58,352 bases of DNA, from contig JBDHRV010000005.1 of assembly GCA_039807745.1 (NCBI GenBank), positions 1-58,352 on the forward strand, in the 5' to 3' direction. The stretch comes from JAEUMW01 sp039807745 (GTDB lineage Bacteria; Pseudomonadota; Gammaproteobacteria; Burkholderiales; JAEUMW01). The notes below the pieces were generated by a model. That model did not search any database and was not told the origin of the DNA. It saw nothing but the letters and a program-made list of their open reading frames with translations. Every line of letters starts with the position of its first letter. Position 1 is the first letter of the stretch. This document shows, piece by piece, positions 49,952 to 58,352 of this stretch. Both the position numbers and the translations under genes were made by a program.

Positions 49952-52440
49952 GGTCGGCTGCGTTCGCCGCGCGCATGTTGGCCCGTGACTGGCGGGCGGG
50001 CGAGCTGAGAGTGCTGGCGGCGGTGCTCGTCATCGCGGTGGCGAGCGTCACGACGGTTGCGTTCTTCGCCGATCGGATGAAGTCGGCGCTGGGCAACGAG
50101 GCCAACAATCTGCTCGGGGCGGACCTCGTGGTGGTGTCGGACCGTCCGCTGGCGGCCGCGTTTCGCGACGAGGCGCGCCAGGCCGGGCTCGCCACGGTCG
50201 AACTGCTCAAGTTCCCGAGCATGGTGCTCGCCGCGGACATCAACGTGCTGGCCGAGATCAAGGCGGTGGAATCGGGCTATCCGCTGCGCGGCGAGCTGCG
50301 CATCGGCGAGCGATCGATCGATGTCGGCGCGGCGACGCGGCAGGCGCCCGCGGCGGGCACGGTCTGGGTCGACGATCGGCTGCTGGCGCGCCTTAGCGTG
50401 AAGACGGGCGACGAGATCGGACTCGGCGAGCGCGGGTTTCGCATTGCCGGCGTCATCGTGCAGGAGCCGGAAGCCGCGGTCGGATTCCTGAGTCTGGGGC
50501 CGCGACTCATCATGAATCCTGCCGACCTGCCCGCCACAGGACTGATCCAGCCCGGCAGCCGGGTGAGCTATCGCCTGCTGCTGGCCGGCGATGCGCGCGC
50601 GATCGAGTCGTATCGCGACTTCGCGAAGCGCAGGATCGGCGCGGGTCAGCGCATCGAGGATGTGCGGGAGGCGCGCCCCGAGATCAAGTCGGCGCTCGAG
50701 AAAGCGCAGCGCTTCCTCGGGCTCTCGGCGCTGTCGAGCGTCGTTCTGGCCGCGGTCGCGGTCGCGCTCGGTGCGCGCCGCTACCTGCAACGGCACCTGG
50801 ACGCGTGCGCGATGATGCGCTGTCTGGGGGCGAGCCAGGGCGCGATCCTGCGCCTGCACGTGTTCCTCTTCATGATGCTCGGCGCGGCGGCGAGCCTTAT
50901 CGGCTGCGCGGTCGGCTTCGCCGGGCAGGCGCTGCTCGGCCGGCTGCTCGCCACGTTGATCGGCGTCGAGCTGCCGCTGCCCGGGCTCATGCCTGCGGTG
51001 CACGGCGTCGTGACGGGCTTCGTGCTGCTCGCGGGATTCGGTCTGCCGCCCGTGATCGCGCTGGGCCGGGTGCCGACCCTGCGGGTGCTGCGCCGCGACC
51101 TCGGCGCGCCGACCGGTTGGGGCGCTGCCGGCTATGCCGCCGGGGTGGCGATGGTGGCGGCGCTGCTCTTGTGGGAGGCCGACGGCCTGCGTCTCGGTGT
51201 CTACGTCCTGGCCGGGATGGCCGGGCTCATCCTGCTCGCTGCGGTCAGTTCCTGGCTGGCGCTGCGGCTGCTCGTGCGTGGTGCGAAGGATGCGGGATTC
51301 GCGTGGCGCTTCAGCATCGCCAACCTGGAGCGGCGCCGGTTGTCCACGCTCACGCAGGTCTGCGCGCTCGGGCTGGGCATCATGGCCCTGCTGCTCCTGA
51401 CGCTCACCCGTGGCGATCTCCTCGACAACTGGCGCACTACGCTACCGGCCGACGCGCCCAACCGCTTCCTCGTCAACATTCAGCCGGACCAGACCGAAGC
51501 GCTCGCCGGGTTCTTCGGGGCAGCGGGGCTGCCGGTCCCCGCCGTGTACCCGATGGTGCGCGGGCGGCTCACCGCGGTTAACGGCAGGACGATCGGACCC
51601 GCCGACTTTCCGGACGAGCGGGCGCGGCGGCTCATCGACCGCGAGTTCAACCTGTCCTGGGCGCAGCGCCCGAAGGACGACAACATCATCGTCGAGGGGC
51701 GCTGGTGGAACCCCGACGAGCGCAACCTCGCGCAGCTTTCCGTCGAAAGCGGGATCGCCGACACGCTCGGCATCCGGCTCGGCGACGAGCTCACATACGA
51801 CGTTGCCGGGACCGCGGTGCGGGCGCGCGTGACCAGTCTGCGGAAGGTCGAGTGGGATTCCTTTCGCGTCAACTTCTTCGTGATCGCCCCGCCCGGGCTG
51901 CTAGACGGTCTGCCGGTCACGTTCGTGAGCAGTTTCTTCCTGCCGCCCGACCGGTCGGATTTCATGAACCGGCTGGTCCAGAACTTTCCCAATTTCCTCG
52001 TGATCGACGTTGCCGCCATCCTGCAGCGCATCCAGAAAATGATGGACCAGGTGGCGAAAGCGGTGGAGTTCGTCTTCATCTTCACGCTGGCGGCCGGTCT
52101 GGCGGTGCTCTATGCCGCGATCAGCGCGTCCCGGGACGAGCGTCTGCATGACGCTGCGATCCTGCGTACGCTGGGCGCCGGCCGCCGCCAGCTGATCGCC
52201 GCACACGTGGCGGAGTTCGCGCTGATCGGCGCGCTCGCCGGCCTGCTCGCGGCGGCCTTCGCCACCGCGTTGAGCTACGGTGTGTCGGTGAGTCTCCTGC
52301 ACATCCCCTTCACGTGGAATCCGTGGGTGTGGGTCGCGGGCGTCGCATGCGGCGCGAGCGGGGTCGCCTTTGCCGGCTGGCTCGGCACGCGCGGCACCCT
52401 CGATCATCCTCCGCTCAGCACGCTGCGCGCGCTCGGCTGA
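49948..52440 (+). CDS. ybbP: FtsX-like ABC permease, YbbP family
   Basis: An 830-residue membrane protein. One helix lies near the N-terminus (LAAVLVIAVASVTTVAFFA), followed by a large periplasmic domain, an FtsX core of helices around residues 260-450, a second periplasmic domain and three C-terminal helices. The duplicated FtsX layout and length match E. coli YbbP. ATG 49948 overlaps the ybbA stop by four bases. It probably works with YbbA, and perhaps TesA, on envelope lipids; that link is inference from conserved gene order. Confidence 0.92.
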   Translation: MRSAAFAARMLARDWRAGELRVLAAVLVIAVASVTTVAFFADRMKSALGNEANNLLGADLVVVSDRPLAAAFRDEARQAGLATVELLKFPSMVLAADINVLAEIKAVESGYPLRGELRIGERSIDVGAATRQAPAAGTVWVDDRLLARLSVKTGDEIGLGERGFRIAGVIVQEPEAAVGFLSLGPRLIMNPADLPATGLIQPGSRVSYRLLLAGDARAIESYRDFAKRRIGAGQRIEDVREARPEIKSALEKAQRFLGLSALSSVVLAAVAVALGARRYLQRHLDACAMMRCLGASQGAILRLHVFLFMMLGAAASLIGCAVGFAGQALLGRLLATLIGVELPLPGLMPAVHGVVTGFVLLAGFGLPPVIALGRVPTLRVLRRDLGAPTGWGAAGYAAGVAMVAALLLWEADGLRLGVYVLAGMAGLILLAAVSSWLALRLLVRGAKDAGFAWRFSIANLERRRLSTLTQVCALGLGIMALLLLTLTRGDLLDNWRTTLPADAPNRFLVNIQPDQTEALAGFFGAAGLPVPAVYPMVRGRLTAVNGRTIGPADFPDERARRLIDREFNLSWAQRPKDDNIIVEGRWWNPDERNLAQLSVESGIADTLGIRLGDELTYDVAGTAVRARVTSLRKVEWDSFRVNFFVIAPPGLLDGLPVTFVSSFFLPPDRSDFMNRLVQNFPNFLVIDVAAILQRIQKMMDQVAKAVEFVFIFTLAAGLAVLYAAISASRDERLHDAAILRTLGAGRRQLIAAHVAEFALIGALAGLLAAAFATALSYGVSVSLLHIPFTWNPWVWVAGVACGASGVAFAGWLGTRGTLDHPPLSTLRALG

Positions 52441-52501
52441 CCGCTCCGCAGGCCGCAAGCGCGCCTGCTGCCGGCCCGGAAAGCCTAATGGCAGGGCGGC
52501 T

Positions 52502-52509
52502 GCTATACT
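52502..52509 (+). promoter_or_regulatory. Extended -10 promoter of rmuC, probable leaderless transcript
   Basis: TGCTATACT (52501-52509) is an extended -10 element. Transcription would start about seven bases after it, at or next to the A of the rmuC ATG (52516). No ribosome binding site lies before that ATG, and no good -35 box is seen, as is usual for extended -10 promoters. Confidence 0.5.
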
Positions 52510-52515
52510 TTCCCG

Positions 52516-53904
52516 ATGTCAGAAGTTCCTGCAGAGACCCTTCTCGCGGCGGCAGCCGGTCTGGGCCTCGCGGCGCTGCTGGTCGCGGTGATCGCACTCT
52601 TCGTGCTGCTGCGAGCGATTGCGGGGACACGAGCGCATCTGCAGGAGCTTGCCGAATTGAAGCACCGTGAGATCCTCTCCGGGCTGCACGAGGGGCTCGC
52701 AGACCAGTCCGAACGCACTGCGCGAGCACTCTCCGAGTCTTCCGAGCGGGTGCGCGTGCAGGTCGGGCACGAGCTCGGCGCGACGCGGGCAGCGCTGCAA
52801 TCGCTGCAACTCTCGCAGATGGGAGAGCTCGGACAGCAGCGCGAATCCCTGCAGCGCTCGCTGCGCGAGCTTGCCGACGGGCTCAAGAGCGCGCTGGCGG
52901 CGCAGGCGCGCGCGGACCAGGACGCGATTCAGTCGGCGCTTCATCGCACGTCTCAGCAGCTCTCCGAAAGCGTGGGGACGCTCGCGCGGGGCGTCGATAC
53001 GCGCCTGGACCAGATCTCCGGACGCGTGGCCGAGCGCCTCGACGAGGGATTCAAGAACACGAACGACACTTTCGCCCGCGTGATGGAACGCCTGGCCACC
53101 ATCGACGAAGCGCAGAAGAAGATCGACGGCCTGACCACGAATGTCGTGACGCTGCAGGAACTGCTCGGCGACAAGCGCTCGCGCGGGGCGTTCGGCGAAG
53201 TGCAGCTCGAGGCGCTGGTTCGCAACGTGCTGCCTACGCAGGCGTTTGCCATGCAGTACACGCTCCCGAACGGTGCCCGCGCCGACTGCGTGCTCAAGCT
53301 GCCGGAACCCACCGGTCTCGTCGCGGTCGACTCGAAGTTCCCCCTCGAAAACTATCACCGGATGCTGGCAGGGGACATCTCGGAGCTCGAACGGGCGCAG
53401 GCGCAGCGGCTCTTCAAGGCCGATGTGAGGCGTCACGTGGACGACATCGGAAGCAAGTACGTCATACCGGACGTCACCTCGGATGGTGCCGTCATGTTCG
53501 TGCCGGCGGAGGCGGTGTTCGCCGAGATCCACGCCTATCACGCGGACCTGGTCGAGCACGCCCAGCGGCAACGGGTGTGGATCGTGTCGCCGACGACGCT
53601 GATGGCAGTGCTGAACACCGCGCGGGCGGTCATCAAGGACGTGGAGACGCGCCGCCAGGTGCACATCATCAAGGACGAGCTCGCCAAACTGGGACGGGAG
53701 TTCGGTCGCTTCGACGAGCGCATGCGCAAGCTGGCCGACCACATCCGCCAGGCGCACGAGGATGCCGAGAGGGTACAGGTGACGAGTCAGAAGATCAGCC
53801 AGCGCTTCGCCCAGATCGAGAGCGTCGAGCTCACGGATGGTCGGCTGCCCGCGCTCGAGCTGCCGCCGGACGAAACCGGGCGCAGCGCGGCCGGCGGTTC
53901 GTGA
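52516..53904 (+). CDS. rmuC: DNA recombination protein RmuC
   Basis: A 462-residue protein: one N-terminal membrane helix (AAAGLGLAALLVAVIALFVLL), a coiled coil of about 150 residues, and the RmuC PD-(D/E)xK-like nuclease domain (residues about 210-420; SRGAFGEVQLEALVRNVLP and LVAVDSKFPLENY hold the acidic and Lys residues). RmuC limits rearrangements at inverted repeats. The ATG at 52516 has no ribosome binding site but sits at the predicted transcription start. Confidence 0.94.
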   Translation: MSEVPAETLLAAAAGLGLAALLVAVIALFVLLRAIAGTRAHLQELAELKHREILSGLHEGLADQSERTARALSESSERVRVQVGHELGATRAALQSLQLSQMGELGQQRESLQRSLRELADGLKSALAAQARADQDAIQSALHRTSQQLSESVGTLARGVDTRLDQISGRVAERLDEGFKNTNDTFARVMERLATIDEAQKKIDGLTTNVVTLQELLGDKRSRGAFGEVQLEALVRNVLPTQAFAMQYTLPNGARADCVLKLPEPTGLVAVDSKFPLENYHRMLAGDISELERAQAQRLFKADVRRHVDDIGSKYVIPDVTSDGAVMFVPAEAVFAEIHAYHADLVEHAQRQRVWIVSPTTLMAVLNTARAVIKDVETRRQVHIIKDELAKLGREFGRFDERMRKLADHIRQAHEDAERVQVTSQKISQRFAQIESVELTDGRLPALELPPDETGRSAAGGS

Positions 53905-53920
53905 CGCGGGCGGGCGCGCG

Positions 53921-54718
53921 GTGTCCTGGAGCTTGCGGGAATGGCGCCGGCAGCGAGTGCTGAAGGGCCGTCCGCTGGATGCTCGCGTCTTTGCCGCGGC
54001 GATCGAGTCCTTTCCGTTCCTGCGCGTCCTCGACCACGCCGAGCGCGAGCGGCTCGAGCGGTGGGCCACGCTCTTCCTGGGTGAGAAGCACGCGCACGGC
54101 GCCGCCGGGCTCGAGCTCGACGATCGCATGCGCTACGCCATCGCGGCCCAGGCCTGTGTACTGATTCTCGAGCTGGATTACGAATACTTCCGCGGCTGGT
54201 CGGAGATCATCGTCTACCCCGACGAGTTCCTGGTGCCGCGCGAGTACGTCGACGAGGCCGGGGTCGTGCACGCGCATCGTGAAGTGCTCGCCGGGGAAGC
54301 GTGGCTCGGCGGGCCGGTGATTCTCTCGTGGGCCGACGTGGCACCGGGCGCGTATGCCGGCGGGGTCAACGTGGTGCTCCACGAGTTTGCGCACAAGCTC
54401 GACATGCTGAACGGCGAGCCCAATGGTTACCCGCCGCTGCACCGGGACATGAGCAAGGATGCCTGGCGGGCGGCGTTCGAGTCGGCCTACGCGGACTTCT
54501 GCGAGCGGGTCGACGGCGGCGAGGACACGCTGATCGACCCCTATGCTGCCGAGCACCCGGGGGAGTTTTTCGCTGTCGTGACGGAGGCTTTCTTCGGGGC
54601 GCCGGGCGTTCTCAGGCGCGAATATCCGGAAGTCTACCGGCAACTCACGCTCTTCTACCGTCAGGATCCCCACGCGCGGCTCGCACGCACGCGCGAGGCG
54701 GCGAGTGCCGTGCGATGA
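53921..54718 (+). CDS. mtfA: MtfA-like zinc peptidase (M90)
   Basis: A 265-residue protein of the MtfA/DgsA anti-repressor family. The zinc site is HEFAH (H154, E155, H158), and the third ligand Glu lies in EFFAVVTEAFF. In enterobacteria MtfA binds the repressor Mlc and so affects glucose uptake; a glucokinase gene is two genes downstream here, which may be coincidence. The start is GTG 53921 (MSWSLREWRRQRV), 16 bases after the rmuC stop, with weak ribosome binding. Its stop overlaps the next gene's ATG. Confidence 0.9.
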   Translation: MSWSLREWRRQRVLKGRPLDARVFAAAIESFPFLRVLDHAERERLERWATLFLGEKHAHGAAGLELDDRMRYAIAAQACVLILELDYEYFRGWSEIIVYPDEFLVPREYVDEAGVVHAHREVLAGEAWLGGPVILSWADVAPGAYAGGVNVVLHEFAHKLDMLNGEPNGYPPLHRDMSKDAWRAAFESAYADFCERVDGGEDTLIDPYAAEHPGEFFAVVTEAFFGAPGVLRREYPEVYRQLTLFYRQDPHARLARTREAASAVR

Positions 54719-57123
54719 CGCCGCTCTTGCGCCGCGTCCCCTTCATTCAGTCGAGGCTCGCGCTCGCGGTGGGCTTCGGATTGCTGCTGTCGCTCATGCT
54801 GGGCGCCACGGTCGGTGGCCTCATGCGCGTGCAGGCCGTGAACCGCAGTCTCGATGCGCAGCAGGCGAAGACCGACCTGATCGCCTCTCTGCTCAACGTC
54901 TCGCGCCAGCGCACGGAGGTCGTCTACGCGCTTGCGGCCGAGGGCGGCCAGGCGCGCACCAACTGGGCGGAGCGACGCCTGCAACTGCTCGGCCTCGAGT
55001 GGGTCGACGTGACGCGCAAGCTCGGCGCAGCCGAGATGACCGACAGCGAGCGCACCGCCTTCGACGCCGTGATCGCCAGCGAAGAGCTCGCGCAGGCAGC
55101 GCTCACCAGGGGCATCGATACGCTGCGCAGCGGTGACGGCAGGCCGATCCGCGGTGCCGTGCTCCCGCTCCAGCAGCAGTTGCAGGAGCGCTTGACGGCG
55201 CTCATGGACGCGAAGCGCGCGGCGGCCGTGGAAGGCGTGGCGAAGGCGAACCGCGAGGCACACGCTGCGCTCATCTTCATGGCGGCGAACGGGGCCGGCG
55301 TGCTGCTGTTCGGCGGCCTCATCGCCTACGTCGTAAGCCGCAAGATCACCCGCACCGAGGCCGCGCTCTACCGCGAAAAGGAACGTGCCGAGGTGACGCT
55401 GCACTCGATCGGCGACGGCGTCGTCACCACCGACGGCGAGGGGCTGGTCGACTACATGAATCCAGTCGCGGAAGATCTTACGGGCTGGCGTATCGACGAG
55501 GCACGCGGCAACCCGCTTGCCCGCGTGTACCGGGTCGTCCACGACGAGTCGCGCAACCAGATCGTCTACCGTGTCGGCGACGTCTCGGCGCGGGCAGAGG
55601 CCGAAGGCCGCCCGATCCTGCTGCAGCACCGCGCGGGCAACGAGTTCGCGGTACGCGATTGCTGCTCGCCGATCCGCGACAGCGCAGGCGCGGTGGTGGG
55701 CATGATCGTCGTCTTCCACGACGTGAGCCAGCTGCGCGAGATGGAGCAGCAGCTCTCCTGGCAGGCGACACACGACGTGTTGACCGGGCTTGCGAATCGG
55801 CGCGAGTTCGAGCGCAGGCTCGCCAAGCTGCTCGAGAGCGCGAAGGGCGAGGAGGTTCATCACGCGCTGCTCTACCTCGATCTCGACAACTTCAAGACCG
55901 TCAACGACACGTGCGGTCATGCCGCGGGGGACGAGTTCCTGCGCCAACTCACCAAGGTCATGCAGTCGCGGATGCGGGCAAGCGACACACTGGCGCGCCT
56001 GGGCGGCGATGAATTCGGCGCGCTCCTGGAGTCGTGCCCGCTCGAACAGGCGGTCAGAATCGCCAATGCCATTCGCGACACCGTGCGCGATTTCCGGTTC
56101 GTGTGGACGGCCAAGAGCTTCAGCGTCGGCGTGAGCATCGGTCTGGTGCCGCTCGATGCGCGCAGCGGGACCACCGCGCGCGTTCTGGCGGCGGCCGATG
56201 CCTCGTGCTACGAAGCCAAGAACAAGGGTCGCGACCGCGTCCAGGTGCACCGGCCACAGGATCGCCGCTTCACGCAGCGCACTGGCGAGCTGCAGATGAT
56301 CTCGCAGATCAACCAGGCGTTCGAGGCCGGCAACTTCCGCCTGTTCCGTCAGGCGATCATCCCGCTGCACGGGGATGCCCACGAGCAGCCGCACTACGAG
56401 GTGCTGGTCAGGATGATCGACGCGAGCGGCAACGTGCTGCCGCCGATGGCCTTCATGCCCGCCGCGGAGCGCTATAACCTGCTCACTTCCGTCGATCGCT
56501 GGGTGATCACGACGCTCGTCGAGTTCCTGGCGGAAGAGGTGGCCGCCGGGCGCATCCCGCGCGATCTCGAACAGTTGGAAGCGGGTGGCTTCTACACCGT
56601 GAACCTGTCCGGCGCCAGCATGAGCGACAACAGCTTCCCCGGATTCCTGCGTGCCTTGCTCACCGAACACGCACTGCCGCGAGGGTTGCTCTGCTTCGAA
56701 GTCACCGAGACCACTGCGATTGCGAACCTGAACAAGGCGGCCGAGCTCATGCACGAGCTGAAGGCGCTCGGCTGCACCTTCGCACTCGACGACTTCGGCA
56801 TCGGGATGTCGTCCTTTGCCTACCTCAAGTATCTGCCGGTCAACTATCTCAAGATCGACGGCACGTTCGTGAAGGACATGGCGGTGGACCAGATGGACTA
56901 TGCCATCGTCGAGGCGATCAATCGCATCGCCCACATCCTGGGCATGCGAACGGTGGCGGAGTTCGTCGAGGACGAGATCACGCTGGGCAAGCTGCAGGGG
57001 CTCGGGGTGGATTTCGCCCAGGGCTTCTTCATCGCGAAGCCGGAGTCGATCGGGGGGGCCGCGCCCGCGACGCTGGTGCGCGCGGTGGCGGAAGCGGCGG
57101 CGGACACCACGCGCGAGGCGTAG
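54715..57123 (+). CDS. Membrane PAS-GGDEF-EAL cyclic-di-GMP protein
   Basis: An 802-residue inner-membrane protein. Two helices (residues about 16-38 and 182-204) enclose a roughly 145-residue helical periplasmic sensor. A PAS domain (about 220-345) is followed by GGDEF at 430-434, with the I-site RASD five residues before it. The EAL domain has EVLVRM in place of EAL, plus NLSG, CFEVTETTAI, DDFGIGMSSF, YLKIDGTFV and VAEFVEDE, so the metal and catalytic acids are kept. Both synthesis and hydrolysis are plausible. ATG 54715 overlaps the mtfA stop (ATGA). Confidence 0.93.
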   Translation: MTPLLRRVPFIQSRLALAVGFGLLLSLMLGATVGGLMRVQAVNRSLDAQQAKTDLIASLLNVSRQRTEVVYALAAEGGQARTNWAERRLQLLGLEWVDVTRKLGAAEMTDSERTAFDAVIASEELAQAALTRGIDTLRSGDGRPIRGAVLPLQQQLQERLTALMDAKRAAAVEGVAKANREAHAALIFMAANGAGVLLFGGLIAYVVSRKITRTEAALYREKERAEVTLHSIGDGVVTTDGEGLVDYMNPVAEDLTGWRIDEARGNPLARVYRVVHDESRNQIVYRVGDVSARAEAEGRPILLQHRAGNEFAVRDCCSPIRDSAGAVVGMIVVFHDVSQLREMEQQLSWQATHDVLTGLANRREFERRLAKLLESAKGEEVHHALLYLDLDNFKTVNDTCGHAAGDEFLRQLTKVMQSRMRASDTLARLGGDEFGALLESCPLEQAVRIANAIRDTVRDFRFVWTAKSFSVGVSIGLVPLDARSGTTARVLAAADASCYEAKNKGRDRVQVHRPQDRRFTQRTGELQMISQINQAFEAGNFRLFRQAIIPLHGDAHEQPHYEVLVRMIDASGNVLPPMAFMPAAERYNLLTSVDRWVITTLVEFLAEEVAAGRIPRDLEQLEAGGFYTVNLSGASMSDNSFPGFLRALLTEHALPRGLLCFEVTETTAIANLNKAAELMHELKALGCTFALDDFGIGMSSFAYLKYLPVNYLKIDGTFVKDMAVDQMDYAIVEAINRIAHILGMRTVAEFVEDEITLGKLQGLGVDFAQGFFIAKPESIGGAAPATLVRAVAEAAADTTREA

Positions 57124-57162
57124 GAACGGCCGATTCTTCATCCCATTCACGGCGACCATGAC

Positions 57163-58149
57163 ATGAGCGCTCTCTACCTCGCCGCCGACATCGGCGGCAC
57201 CAACAGCCGCGTCGCGCTGGCCGCGCGCGAGCAAGGCCACTGGCATATCCACCACCGGGCCCGTTACCCGAGCCAGCAGTATCCGTCGGCGGCGTCGATT
57301 CTGACCGAGTTTCTCGCTGCCTGCGGTGGGCCGACGCCGGCGGCGGCGGGCATCGCCGTGGCCGGTCCGGTCATCGACGGCAACGTGCGGCTCACGAACG
57401 TGTCGTGGCAGGTGAACGCGCGCGAGCTCGGTGCCGCGCTCGGCAACCTGCCGCTCGCGTTGCTCAACGATTTCGAGGCGGTCGGTCGCGGCATCGACAG
57501 CCTCGCCGCGGCGGATCTCGTGACCCTGCAGCCCGGCCTGCCGCGGGCAGATGCGCCGCGCCTGCTGGTCGGCGCCGGCACCGGGCTCGGTGTGTCGGTC
57601 CTCGTGCCCGCGAACGGGAGCTACATCGCCCTGCCGTCCGAAGGCAGTCACGCGGACTTCGCGCCGCTGGGCGAGCTGGAGATCGCGCTCCTGCGCCATC
57701 TGCTCGAGCAGCATGGTCACGCATCGTGGGAACGCGTGGTATCGGGACTGGGTCTGGAGGCGACCTACGCCTTCGTCCGCCGCCACGAAGGGCGCGCGGC
57801 GGGGACCTTGACCGCGCCCCAGATCACCGAGGCGGCCCTCGCCGGGAGCGATCCCTGGGCGGTGCGGACGCTCGCGATCTTCGTCTCCGCCTACGGCCGC
57901 TTCGCCGGAAACCTCGCGCTCGCCGTGCTGCCGCGCGGCGGGATCTACGTCGCGGGCGGCATCGCGCCGCGCATTCTGCCGCAGCTGCGCGAAGGCGCGT
58001 TCCTGCGGGGGGTCACCGCGAAGGGACGATTCTCCGGGCTGATGGCGGAGATGCCGGTGCACATCGTCACCAACGACGACGTCGGCCTGTTCGGCGCGTT
58101 CAATGCCGCGGCGGCCATGACGATGGCGGCTCCCCCTCGGGAGCGATGA
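57163..58149 (+). CDS. glk: Glucokinase
   Basis: A 328-residue ROK/Glk-type kinase that phosphorylates glucose to glucose 6-phosphate. The ATP site is LAADIGGTNSRVAL at residues 5-18. The glucose site includes LLNDFEAVGRGI (catalytic Asp), LVGAGTGLGVS and LPSEGSHADFAP. GIYVAGGIAPR is the second phosphate loop. ATG 57163 is 39 bases past the GGDEF-EAL gene; a separate promoter is not evident. Confidence 0.94.
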   Translation: MSALYLAADIGGTNSRVALAAREQGHWHIHHRARYPSQQYPSAASILTEFLAACGGPTPAAAGIAVAGPVIDGNVRLTNVSWQVNARELGAALGNLPLALLNDFEAVGRGIDSLAAADLVTLQPGLPRADAPRLLVGAGTGLGVSVLVPANGSYIALPSEGSHADFAPLGELEIALLRHLLEQHGHASWERVVSGLGLEATYAFVRRHEGRAAGTLTAPQITEAALAGSDPWAVRTLAIFVSAYGRFAGNLALAVLPRGGIYVAGGIAPRILPQLREGAFLRGVTAKGRFSGLMAEMPVHIVTNDDVGLFGAFNAAAAMTMAAPPRER

Positions 58150-58234
58150 CCAGCCGCCCGATGGGGCCCAGGTCGTAACCTTCGAGATCCGGTCAGTGCA
58201 ACCTCGGCGACGGTCAGCGTGCCGTGCAGTGCGC

Positions 58235-58352
58235 TCACGCACGCAGGCCCGACTCGAACGCCGCGAGCTCCTCGCGCGTGTTGATGTTGGAGAAGGCTTC
58301 CGCTTCGTCGTCGAACGCTGCTTCCGCGACCCGCAGCGTCGCGTACCACGCA
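58235..58352 (-). CDS. mobA: Molybdenum cofactor guanylyltransferase MobA, C-terminal fragment
   Basis: The last 38 codons of a minus-strand gene run off the window end. The tail reads EAFSNINTREELAAFE before TGA at 58235; FxNINTxEEL is characteristic of MobA proteins, which add GMP to molybdopterin for DMSO-reductase-family enzymes such as the one at 29136. The active site lies outside the window, so the call rests on this tail only. Confidence 0.7.
   Translation of the reverse strand, partial: AWYATLRVAEAAFDDEAEAFSNINTREELAAFESGLRA

Noticed and set aside
54661..58242. A 1193-codon open frame on the minus strand
   Set aside because: It mirrors the GGDEF-EAL and glucokinase genes on the plus strand, both with clear motifs, and has no recognisable domain of its own.
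1..58352. CRISPR arrays, insertion sequences, phage or integrase genes
   Set aside because: No spaced direct repeats, transposase or integrase motifs, or terminal inverted repeats were seen anywhere in the window.

Overview
The window is GC-rich chromosomal DNA, about two-thirds G+C by eye, densely packed with genes on both strands. Many genes overlap at ATGA or TAATG junctions. The gene set points to a free-living, aerobic or facultative Gram-negative bacterium, most likely a betaproteobacterium: lipid A Ara4N genes, lipoproteins, glcDEF, TsaE-AmiC, QueG, a TesA/YbbA/YbbP cluster, RmuC, MtfA, PhoH and Bcp. The taxonomic call is inference. I see no rRNA, tRNA, insertion sequence, phage gene or CRISPR array, so this looks like core chromosome.

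Layout. 1-5.5 kb: the tail of an unknown gene, a lipoprotein joining a CusF-like copper domain to a Sco1 domain, a secreted galactose-oxidase-type copper radical enzyme with a ricin-type lectin domain, and a frameshifted Tat-exported PhoX-type phosphatase. 5.5-11 kb: D-amino-acid dehydrogenase, a Sel1-repeat protein, and a MocA plus two-subunit molybdenum hydroxylase operon. 11-15.9 kb: amiC and tsaE, divergent from queG, then corA, an overlooked 45-residue membrane protein and a PEBP-family protein. 15.9-22.5 kb: a retinol-saturase/CrtI-like oxidoreductase facing the glycolate oxidase operon glcD-(DUF937/LEA-like)-glcE-glcF. 22.6-26.3 kb: an Old Yellow Enzyme, an uncharacterised zeta-toxin-like P-loop protein and an overlapping GNAT acetyltransferase. 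26.6-31.7 kb: a REC-PAS-GGDEF-EAL protein whose receiver lacks its phospho-acceptor Asp, then a molybdopterin oxidoreductase with a 7Fe ferredoxin. 31.7-37.3 kb: EgtB, two lipoproteins, Tag glycosylase, a DUF2237 protein, a C-methyltransferase-like protein and a pentapeptide-repeat protein. 37.3-47.5 kb, all on the minus strand: mnmH, a complete Ara4N lipid A pathway (arnT, an ArnE/F-type subunit, arnB, arnC, arnA split into two genes, arnD), bcp and phoH. 47.7-58.35 kb: an HD-fold phosphodiesterase-like protein, tesA divergent from an ABC transporter pair, rmuC with a probable leaderless promoter, mtfA overlapping a membrane GGDEF-EAL protein, glk, and the tail of mobA.

Themes. Several oxidoreductases need molybdenum, copper or Fe-S centres, and Mo-cofactor genes (mocA, mobA) lie in the same window. 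Two bifunctional cyclic-di-GMP proteins are encoded. The Ara4N operon would lower the negative charge of lipid A. The least explained items are the P-loop/GNAT pair, the DUF937/LEA-like protein inside the glycolate oxidase operon, the PDE-like HD protein, and an AT-rich island inside tsaE. Two divergent gene pairs start on the same palindrome, so each promoter must lie inside the opposite gene.
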